NCBI GenBank assembly: GCA_016207365.1
Contig: JACQPU010000207.1
Coordinates: 1 to 7,394 of the forward strand
DNA: 7,394 bases
Reading direction: 5' to 3'
From: Ignavibacteriales bacterium
GTDB lineage: Bacteria; Bacteroidota; Ignavibacteria; UBA10030
Under the pieces are notes generated by a model. It ran no database searches and was not told the DNA's origin. It saw only the letters and a program-made list of their open reading frames with translations. Both the position numbers and the translations under genes were made by a program. Positions within the stretch are counted from its first letter, which is position 1, and the number at the start of each line of letters is the position of its first letter. Below, one piece after another: positions 1 through 5,967 of the stretch.

Positions 1-588
1 ATCGGTCCCAACGGAGCCGGGAAGAGCACATTGCTGAGACTGCTCAACGGCTTGTTAAAACCGAGCGCAGGCGCGGTCACAGTGGAAGGGCTTGATACGC
101 GTGACGTTCCGACTGCCCGGCTCGCCGCCAAGATTGCAGTCACCTTCCAGCATCCAGCGGACCAGATTTTTTCCTCAACCGTTCTGGGAGAAGTACGCTA
201 TGGACCGCGGAACTTGGGCCGGTCGGATCCGGACGGAAACGCCCGGCGTGCACTCGAGTTGTTTGACCTCGACCAGTATTCCTCCGCACATCCGTATGAT
301 CTTCCACCTTCCCTGCGACGGCTGCTCACCATCGCGTCCGCGGTTGCTATGGGATCGCCTTTTCTTGCGTTCGATGAACCGAGTGTTCATCTGACACAAC
401 CAGAGCGAATGGTTTTTCTACGAGTCCTGCGTCAACTGGGATCGGAGGGACGCACCTTTATCATCGTGTCACACGACCTTGAGTACTTTTTGCCGATTTG
501 TACGAAGGTGGTGGTGATGGAAGGCGGTACTGCGAGAGTATTGTCGAAAGCAGATTATGTAAGAGACAGCAGGGCGGGCACCGCGTGA
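1..588 (+). CDS. CbiO/EcfA-like ABC transporter ATPase, 5'-truncated by the window edge, degenerate signature motif
   Basis: The frame is open from base 1, where it enters inside the Walker A motif (GPNGAGKST, residues 2-10 of the visible 195), so the true start lies to the left. The Q-loop region (VTFQHPADQIFSSTV, Gln50) followed by EVRYGPRNLG is the hallmark of the CbiO/EcfA ATPases that power cobalt, nickel and vitamin ECF importers; the protein would sit on the cytoplasmic face of such a transporter. Walker B (FLAFDE, 121-126) and the H-switch (VSHD, His158) are intact. The ABC signature, usually LSGGQ, reads LPPSL (101-105), and the D-loop aspartate is a threonine (SVHLT, 128-132). The protein stops about 35 residues after the H-switch, so it lacks most of the C-terminal extension common in EcfA proteins. 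It could be one half of an asymmetric ATPase pair, the second half of a fused double ATPase, or a decaying gene. Family assignment is confident; substrate is unknown. Confidence 0.9.
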   Translation: MGPNGAGKSTLLRLLNGLLKPSAGAVTVEGLDTRDVPTARLAAKIAVTFQHPADQIFSSTVLGEVRYGPRNLGRSDPDGNARRALELFDLDQYSSAHPYDLPPSLRRLLTIASAVAMGSPFLAFDEPSVHLTQPERMVFLRVLRQLGSEGRTFIIVSHDLEYFLPICTKVVVMEGGTARVLSKADYVRDSRAGTA

Positions 589-591
589 AGC

Positions 592-2943
592 TTATCGCTC
601 CGGAATGATAATTCGGTCGCCGGCTTTCAGGCCTTCGGCCAGGTCGTTCGCCTGACGGAGCTGATCAAGGCTCACGCCGTACTTCTTGGAAATGCTCCAG
701 AGGGTCTCTCCTTTTTGAACGCGGTGAATTTTTCCCTCATGAGAGGATACAGATTCCGATGATGGACTGCCGCTCCCCAGATCTTCAACTGTTCGCCCGC
801 GACCCGGAGCCGGAATAAGTTTTGTACGTTCCTCGGGTTCGCCATAAACGTCGAGAGCTTGCCCCGCATAGATTCTGCTCCCCCGCAGGTTATTCCAGCT
901 CTTCAGATCGTCGATAGTTATTCCATATTGTCGGGCGATTTTTTCCAGTGTATCGCCGGAGCGAACCGTATAGCGGAGCCATCCGTTCCCCCGATTGGCT
1001 GCAGTCGTGCGGGTGGCCGTTGCGGGAACTTCCTGCACTGTCAACAGAGCCTGCTTTTCCGCAAACGACATCTGATTGATTCTCCCAAGCCTCTCGACAC
1101 CCGATTGGTCAATCCAGACATCAAGTTTCTGCCCCGGATAGATATGGCTTCCATAAGCAATGTCATTCCAATTCCGGATGTCGCTGGCCCGCACTCCGTA
1201 CCATTCCGCGATATGCCCGATTGTATCACCGCGCTTCACGCGGTATTCAAGATTGACTTTCCCCTGAGTTGAACGAACCCTCCTGCCGCTAGACCTTGCA
1301 GCAAGCGCCTGCGTACGCTCGCCCGGGGATGACGACCTGCCGAAGCGGACCGGTTTGTGTTCCTTTGAATAGTCAAATGGCTGTTTTTCCGCGATCGCGG
1401 ACTCGGGAATCGGAATTGCGAGATTTGCGCCTATCGTCAAACGGCGCTCACTCTTGATGTTATTCACTTCCTTCAGGATATCAGCCGTCAAACCGTATCG
1501 TCGTGCAATGGCGGCGAGCGTTTCCCCGCGCTTCACAATATGCACGGCCCAATCCCGTTTTTTCTCCGCAGGAATCTTCTCATAGTTTTCCGCAAACAAC
1601 GCGCCAGATCCATGGGGAACACGCAGCCGGTATCCCAACACGCCCGGCGGCGTGCACCAGCGAAGGAGCTCCGGGTTCAGTTCCCGAAGCACTGCCGCAT
1701 CCGTGCCGGCGCATTCTGCCAGGAGACGAAGATCGACGCAATCGTCAATTGATACCACGTCGTATGCCAGCGAGTCCGCAAGCTCGATCCCTGAAAATCC
1801 ATGACGTTCGGGATACATTGCAATACGGGTGACAGCAATGTACTGTGGAATATAGTTACGGGTCTGTCGCGGAAGGTGGTTCCTTAGTTCCCAGAAGTTC
1901 GTCGATCCGCTCCTCCGGATTGCCCGGAAGATCCTTCCGGGTCCGGCATTGTACGCCCCAAGCACCAAATACCAGTCACCAAACTCGCCATAGAGGTCTT
2001 TGAGGTGTCTGGCCGCCGCCCTCGTCGACTTCTCAAAGTCCCTTCGCTCGTCGTACCACCAGTTTCCCCGAAGGCCGTACAGACGGCCCGTCCCGCTCAT
2101 AAACTGCCACAAACCCACTGCTTTCACCCATGACCGGGCGTCAGTCCGAAGCCCACTTTCAGGCATGGAAAGATAAACAAGTTCCTGCGGGACGCCCTCT
2201 TCGGCAAAGATCCGCCTCATCATTGGAAAAAACTTTCCGGACAAATGGAGCCATCGTTCCATATGCTCACGGCCCTTGCCGAGAAAAAACTGGATGTTCC
2301 GCTCCACTGCATCATTGTACGGAAGCAAGACATCCGTTCCGACAAACTCCTCCGTCGGTATGCCAGTGACATGCTCTTCTTCCGGCCGTTCGACTTCGAA
2401 ACTCAGCTTTTCCCGAAGGGCAAACACCGAGGCATCCGGACCAAGCTCGTCGATGAGCTGGATGTATTTCTCGTAGTCTTCAATGATGCTTCTGCTCAAA
2501 TCAGTAAAATCGGAATTCGACTCAATTTCGGGGTAGTAGCTCAGTTCATTGAGAATTTCAATAGCCTGCTCAAATCCTTGCTGTGAAGCGGTTGTGTCTC
2601 CAAGTTCCTGGGCGGTGAGCGCATCGAGATACAACTGCCGTGCCTCTTCAAGCCTCCTTGCTATCAACTCCGACTCTCCCGTCGAGTCGGGGAAGAGGAC
2701 CAGTAAAGAGTCGGAAGGCAATAAGACGGCAAGGGTATCACCAACCGCCATCGTCTCTGGATTCGATGAAAAGACGGGTGCAACTCTTACATCTGGCGTT
2801 TCTTTGACCGATGGCGGCTGGGGATCACCCTTTTCTTTCTCTTGTGACTGCACTGCCGTGGAGGACTGCCTCCTGGAGACGGTTTGCTCTGTCGAGCAGC
2901 CCAGGAGAAGACCAACAACGATAAGGGAAACATATCTATGCAC
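592..2943 (-). CDS. mltD: MltD-like membrane-bound lytic murein transglycosylase (lipoprotein, SLT plus LysM repeats)
   Basis: A 783-residue peptidoglycan-cleaving lipoprotein. A short signal peptide ends in a lipobox (LLLGC, Cys16), which supports the GTG start; a GAGGA ribosome site lies 9 bases upstream of it. Residues about 90-170 form a TPR-like helical segment. The goose-lysozyme-type SLT domain (GH23, about 205-385) has the catalytic glutamate in PESGL (Glu262), then GLWQFM (277-282), AYNAGPG (330-336) and NYIPQY (363-368). Four LysM glycan-binding modules follow at about 466-513, 566-611, 656-700 and 738-782, with low-complexity linkers. A segment at 393-444 resembles a diverged fifth LysM and carries three cysteines. 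E. coli MltD is shorter, with two LysM modules. The enzyme would act in the periplasm, cutting glycan strands between MurNAc and GlcNAc to give 1,6-anhydro ends. It converges on the ABC ATPase with a 3-base gap. Family call is very secure; the symbol is by homology. Confidence 0.95.
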   Translation of the reverse strand: MHRYVSLIVVGLLLGCSTEQTVSRRQSSTAVQSQEKEKGDPQPPSVKETPDVRVAPVFSSNPETMAVGDTLAVLLPSDSLLVLFPDSTGESELIARRLEEARQLYLDALTAQELGDTTASQQGFEQAIEILNELSYYPEIESNSDFTDLSRSIIEDYEKYIQLIDELGPDASVFALREKLSFEVERPEEEHVTGIPTEEFVGTDVLLPYNDAVERNIQFFLGKGREHMERWLHLSGKFFPMMRRIFAEEGVPQELVYLSMPESGLRTDARSWVKAVGLWQFMSGTGRLYGLRGNWWYDERRDFEKSTRAAARHLKDLYGEFGDWYLVLGAYNAGPGRIFRAIRRSGSTNFWELRNHLPRQTRNYIPQYIAVTRIAMYPERHGFSGIELADSLAYDVVSIDDCVDLRLLAECAGTDAAVLRELNPELLRWCTPPGVLGYRLRVPHGSGALFAENYEKIPAEKKRDWAVHIVKRGETLAAIARRYGLTADILKEVNNIKSERRLTIGANLAIPIPESAIAEKQPFDYSKEHKPVRFGRSSSPGERTQALAARSSGRRVRSTQGKVNLEYRVKRGDTIGHIAEWYGVRASDIRNWNDIAYGSHIYPGQKLDVWIDQSGVERLGRINQMSFAEKQALLTVQEVPATATRTTAANRGNGWLRYTVRSGDTLEKIARQYGITIDDLKSWNNLRGSRIYAGQALDVYGEPEERTKLIPAPGRGRTVEDLGSGSPSSESVSSHEGKIHRVQKGETLWSISKKYGVSLDQLRQANDLAEGLKAGDRIIIPER

Positions 2944-2952
2944 TGGTTCTCA

Positions 2953-2957
2953 TCCTC
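2953..2957 (-). promoter_or_regulatory. Ribosome binding site of the transglycosylase gene
   Basis: The minus strand reads GAGGA, 9 bases before the GTG codon at 2943. It decides the start: no in-frame ATG is available nearby that would keep the signal peptide and lipobox, and this GTG gives a compact 15-residue signal peptide. Confidence 0.6.
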
Positions 2958-2980
2958 ACTGAATTGTTAGAAAACGTTAC

Positions 2981-3009
2981 AATATAAGCGTCAACGGAAA
3001 AAGAATCAA
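2981..3009 (-). promoter_or_regulatory. Candidate promoter of the transglycosylase gene
   Basis: On the minus strand a -35-like TTGATT (3004-3009) is followed after exactly 17 bases by a -10-like TATATT (2981-2986). A start of transcription near 2974 would leave a leader of about 31 bases before the GTG at 2943, with room for the ribosome site. A second, weaker pair, TTGACG (2989-2994) with TCTAAC (2966-2971), also 17 bases apart, would leave too short a leader and is less likely. The gap of 115 bases after the upstream gene also argues for a promoter here. Confidence 0.5.
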
Positions 3010-3042
3010 GGAAAGTATGAAGGGGGTGATTCAAATCCTTGA
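2995..3042 (-). terminator. Candidate intrinsic terminator after the carboxyltransferase gene
   Basis: On the minus strand, 16 bases after the carboxyltransferase stop codon, TCAAGGA (3036-3042) can pair with TCCTTGA (3006-3012). An inner TGAA/TTCA pairing shortens the 23-base loop. The 3' arm is followed by a T-rich run (TTCTTTTT). The stem has only three G-C pairs in seven, so it would be a weak terminator; the placement and T-tract are its main support. Its 3' arm shares bases with the -35 box of the downstream promoter. Confidence 0.35.
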
Positions 3043-3058
3043 AAAAACGCAATTTCCG

Positions 3059-4606
3059 TCACAACGGAATATTCCCGTGCTTTTTCTTCGGATTGGAGTC
3101 AACCTTGTTTCGAAGGAAATGAAGAGCCTTAATGAGTCTCGGACGCGTTTCGCTCGGAGCGATAACTTCGTCGACATATCCCCGCTCAGCCGCGATGTAA
3201 GGATTCGCGAATTTATCGCGATACTCTGCCACTTTTGCCGCGATCGCCGCTTCTTTGTCCTGGCTGGCGGATATCTCTTTTCGAAAGATGATCTCAACTG
3301 CCCCTTTGGGTCCCATCACGGCAATCTCAGCCGATGGCCAGGCAAAGTTCATATCACCCCTGATGTGTTTGGAATTCATCACATCATAAGCTCCACCGTA
3401 GGCTTTTCGGGTAATAACGGTTACGCGTGGCACGGTTGCTTCGCAGAAGGCATATAACAGCTTCGCGCCGTTTTTGATAATGCCGCGCCATTCCTGGTCC
3501 GTGCCGGGTAAGAAACCGGGCACGTCCTCGAAGACGATGAGCGGGATATTGAATGCGTCGCAGAAACGGACAAACCTGGCTCCCTTGACCGATGAATCGA
3601 TGTCGAGAACCCCTGCCAGGACGGATGGTTGGTTTGCGACAATGCCCACTGTGTGGCCGTCAAGACGGGCAAATCCCACTATAATATTCGGCGCAAACAG
3701 TTCATGAACCTCCAGGAATTCCCCGCTGTCCATCACCGCTTTGATTACTTCCTTCATATCGTACGGCTTGTTCGGATTTTCCGGAATCAGCGAATCGAGC
3801 TTTTCGTCGCGGCGGTCGGGATCATCGCCCATGTCCACAACGGGGGCATCATCGACATTATTCGACGGAATGTAGGAAAGGAGCTTCTTGATTGTCTCGA
3901 GACACTCCCCCTCGTTCTCAGCGGCAAAATGGGCCACGCCGCTTTTCGTGGCATGAGTCATTGCTCCCCCGAGATCCTCAAACGATACATCTTCATGCGT
4001 CACGGTCTTCACCACGTTGGGGCCGGTAACGAACATGTAGCTCGTATGCTTGACCATGACAACGAAGTCTGTTATCGCGGGGGAGTACACCGCCCCGCCT
4101 GCGCAGGGACCCATAATGGCCGAGATTTGGGGAACAACACCTGAGGCGAGCGTATTCCGGAGAAAAATGTCGGCATATCCTCCAAGACTTACAACGCCCT
4201 CCTGGATCCTCGCGCCCCCGGAATCATTCAGACCGATTACAGGTATACCCACCTTGAGGGCGTGATCCATCACGCGGCAGATCTTCTCGGCATGTGCTTC
4301 GGACAGCGATCCGCCGAACACGGTGAAATCCTGACTGAACACGGCAACAGGACGGCCATCCACAGTTCCGTATCCTGTTACAACGCCGTCGCCAAGGAAT
4401 TTCTGCTTGTCGAGACCGAAATCCGTTGAACGGTGTTTGACAAACATTCCAAGTTCTTCAAAACTTCCCGGATCCAACAACAGATCCAGCCGTTCGCGCG
4501 CGGTGAGTTTTCCCTTCTTGTGCTGGTCCTCAATGCGTTCCTGTCCCCCGCCTTCAAGAGCCTTCCTGCGCAGCTCCTGAAGCCGCTGGATATCCTGTGA
4601 GCTCAT
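3059..4606 (-). CDS. pccB: Acyl-CoA carboxylase carboxyltransferase (beta) subunit, propionyl-CoA carboxylase / methylmalonyl-CoA decarboxylase type
   Basis: A 515-residue cytoplasmic carboxyltransferase of the crotonase-fold PccB/MmdA/12S family. It moves a carboxyl group between biotin and the alpha carbon of an acyl-CoA, most likely propionyl-CoA/(S)-methylmalonyl-CoA. The N-terminal half (about 10-265) has GDGVVTGYG (72-80), SGGARIQEG (129-137) and the first oxyanion hole in CAGGAVYSP (168-176). The C-terminal half (about 275-510) has FEDVPGFLPGTDQE (359-372) and the second oxyanion hole in KAYGGAYDVM (401-410). Asp408 matches the position that discriminates acyl-CoA substrates in Streptomyces PccB (Asp422 there, from memory). 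The KHGNIPL tail is typical of the family. The ATG start has AGGA 8 bases upstream. No biotin carboxylase, biotin carrier or decarboxylase membrane subunit lies in the window, so the choice between carboxylase, transcarboxylase and sodium-pump decarboxylase is open. Family call is very secure; the exact reaction is inferred. Confidence 0.95.
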   Translation of the reverse strand: MSSQDIQRLQELRRKALEGGGQERIEDQHKKGKLTARERLDLLLDPGSFEELGMFVKHRSTDFGLDKQKFLGDGVVTGYGTVDGRPVAVFSQDFTVFGGSLSEAHAEKICRVMDHALKVGIPVIGLNDSGGARIQEGVVSLGGYADIFLRNTLASGVVPQISAIMGPCAGGAVYSPAITDFVVMVKHTSYMFVTGPNVVKTVTHEDVSFEDLGGAMTHATKSGVAHFAAENEGECLETIKKLLSYIPSNNVDDAPVVDMGDDPDRRDEKLDSLIPENPNKPYDMKEVIKAVMDSGEFLEVHELFAPNIIVGFARLDGHTVGIVANQPSVLAGVLDIDSSVKGARFVRFCDAFNIPLIVFEDVPGFLPGTDQEWRGIIKNGAKLLYAFCEATVPRVTVITRKAYGGAYDVMNSKHIRGDMNFAWPSAEIAVMGPKGAVEIIFRKEISASQDKEAAIAAKVAEYRDKFANPYIAAERGYVDEVIAPSETRPRLIKALHFLRNKVDSNPKKKHGNIPL

Positions 4607-4642
4607 GGATGTGTTCCTGTTGGTGGGAAAAGCGAATAGAAA

Positions 4643-4671
4643 AATATAGGAAAGGCGGAAGGCTTATGCAA
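4643..4671 (-). promoter_or_regulatory. Candidate promoter of the carboxyltransferase gene
   Basis: On the minus strand TTGCAT (4666-4671) and TATATT (4643-4648) are separated by exactly 17 bases. The -10 box matches five of six sigma-70 consensus bases; the -35 box matches only the TTG. Transcription starting near 4636 would give a leader of about 30 bases before the ATG at 4606. TATATTTT also fits the TAnnTTTG box of Bacteroidota promoters with one mismatch, so the sigma factor type cannot be told from this. The rest of the 140-base gap holds no gene or clear hairpin. Confidence 0.5.
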
Positions 4672-4746
4672 GGAAGGAGTGTTTTCGCAGCAGAAGGTCA
4701 CACGAATCGCGGTGGAAGGGGAAAATATGGTGCATCGCGGAAATGA

Positions 4747-5964
4747 TCACTCATACCTGAGAGCATCAATAACATTGGATTGAGCGGCTTTCCAGGCAGG
4801 ATAAAGACCAAAGAAAATGCCTACAAAGGCGGCGAAAACGAAACTCATCACGATAGCCTGGAGGGAAATTGACGAGGGCAGATTTCCGTAGGCGGTCAGC
4901 ATATTGGACCCGCTTATGCCAAGACCGATCCCGATCAGTCCGCCCACGATACTCAGCACAACGGATTCAATGAGAAACTGCAACATGACATCCGTCTTTC
5001 GGGCACCGATTGCTTTTCGGATTCCAATCTCTCTGGTCCGTTCGGTCACCGAGACGATCATGATATTCATGATCCCGATTCCTCCCACGAGGAGGGATAC
5101 AGCGGCGATTCCGGCGAGGAGAAACGTGAACGTTTGCTGTGTTTCCTGGACTGTTGTGATAATATCGGCTTGATTCCTGATCGAAAAATCGTTGTCCTGG
5201 TCTTCACGCAATTTGTGTTCTCTTCGGAGGACGCGTTCGATGTTCAGAAACGCTTCATCCATGCGCTGATCGCTCACGACCTTGACGGTCACCTGACTCA
5301 GGTAATCCACCCCAAAGACTCTTCGCTGGGCTGTAGACAGCGGAATGATAACCTGGTCGTCGGGATTCTGCCAGCCGCTTTGACCTTTGGACTCCAGGAT
5401 CCCAATCACTTCAAACGACTGGCCTGCAATGCGAATGGATTGTCCGATCGGATCGACATTTTCGAACAGATTTTCGGCAATTGTTCTTCCTATAACAGCG
5501 ACCTTGCTGTAGGAGCGCTCTTCCGAATGAGTGAAGTAGCGGCCTGACGCGGCCGAGAAATTCCGAACGTACTCATATTCGGGTACAGTCCCAACAACCC
5601 GCGTATTCCAGTTCTTGTTCTTGTACTTGACCTGGGCGTTGCGCGAGAACTCCGGCACAACAGCTTCAGCAGCGTCGACCTGATTGCCTACAGCTTGCGC
5701 ATCGGCGTTACGAAGCCGAATACTTGTCCCCGACATGATCACGGTAACGCCGCCTCCCCGCTGGGCGCCGGGACTGATAAACAGGAGATTTGAACCGAGG
5801 GCCTGAATGCGTTCAGTGACGGCCTTTTGCGCACCTTCGCCAATGGCGATCATAGTAATGACCGCGGCTACGCCGATGATGATCCCCAGCATGGTAAGGA
5901 GCGCGCGCAGTTTGTTGGCGAACAGTGCACCGAGCGCTGTCAGGAAGCTCTCAGAGACGTTCAT
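4747..5964 (-). CDS. MacB-type FtsX-family ABC transporter permease without fused ATPase domain
   Basis: A 405-residue inner-membrane permease with the type VII ABC (MacB) layout. It has one N-terminal membrane helix (about 21-43), a large periplasmic MacB_PCD domain (about 44-280), then three helices near 281-306, 329-351 and 367-392 forming the FtsX domain. The cytoplasmic loop with the conserved GIRKAIGAR (314-322) contacts the ATPase in this family, and the C-terminus (PAWKAA then DALRYE) is typical. E. coli MacB is about 648 residues because an ATPase precedes this part; here the ATPase must be a separate protein and none is in the window. The ATG is 3 bases after the stop of the adaptor gene, with GGGAGG 9 bases upstream, so the two are translationally coupled. 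Such pumps use mechanotransmission to push antibiotics, peptides, lipids or lipoproteins from the periplasm through a TolC-like channel. The substrate cannot be told. Confidence 0.93.
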   Translation of the reverse strand: MNVSESFLTALGALFANKLRALLTMLGIIIGVAAVITMIAIGEGAQKAVTERIQALGSNLLFISPGAQRGGGVTVIMSGTSIRLRNADAQAVGNQVDAAEAVVPEFSRNAQVKYKNKNWNTRVVGTVPEYEYVRNFSAASGRYFTHSEERSYSKVAVIGRTIAENLFENVDPIGQSIRIAGQSFEVIGILESKGQSGWQNPDDQVIIPLSTAQRRVFGVDYLSQVTVKVVSDQRMDEAFLNIERVLRREHKLREDQDNDFSIRNQADIITTVQETQQTFTFLLAGIAAVSLLVGGIGIMNIMIVSVTERTREIGIRKAIGARKTDVMLQFLIESVVLSIVGGLIGIGLGISGSNMLTAYGNLPSSISLQAIVMSFVFAAFVGIFFGLYPAWKAAQSNVIDALRYE

Positions 5965-5967
5965 CGA

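Noticed and set aside
1..588. The left-edge ATPase as the missing energy subunit of the MacB-type pump
   Set aside because: Its Q-loop region is of the CbiO/EcfA import type, it is on the other strand, and it lies over 4 kb away.
637..655. GGCC-TTC-GGCC hairpin near the convergent gene ends
   Set aside because: No T-tract follows on either strand and the sequence encodes conserved LysM residues, so it is not supported as a terminator.
2966..2994. Alternative promoter TTGACG-N17-TCTAAC for the transglycosylase
   Set aside because: The -10 box is weaker than TATATT, and the implied leader of about 16 bases barely fits the ribosome site.
3017..3457. A plus-strand frame starting in the gap and running into the carboxyltransferase region
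   Set aside because: Nearly all of it is antisense to the conserved C-terminus of the carboxyltransferase, and the product resembles nothing known to me.
3629..4144. A 171-codon open frame on the plus strand
   Set aside because: It lies opposite the conserved core of the carboxyltransferase and shows no family features; long antisense frames are common in such composition.
4706..4740. Direct repeat ATCGCGG (4706-4712 and 4734-4740) between the permease and carboxyltransferase genes
   Set aside because: Seven bases repeated twice, not palindromic and far upstream of the promoter; it can arise by chance.
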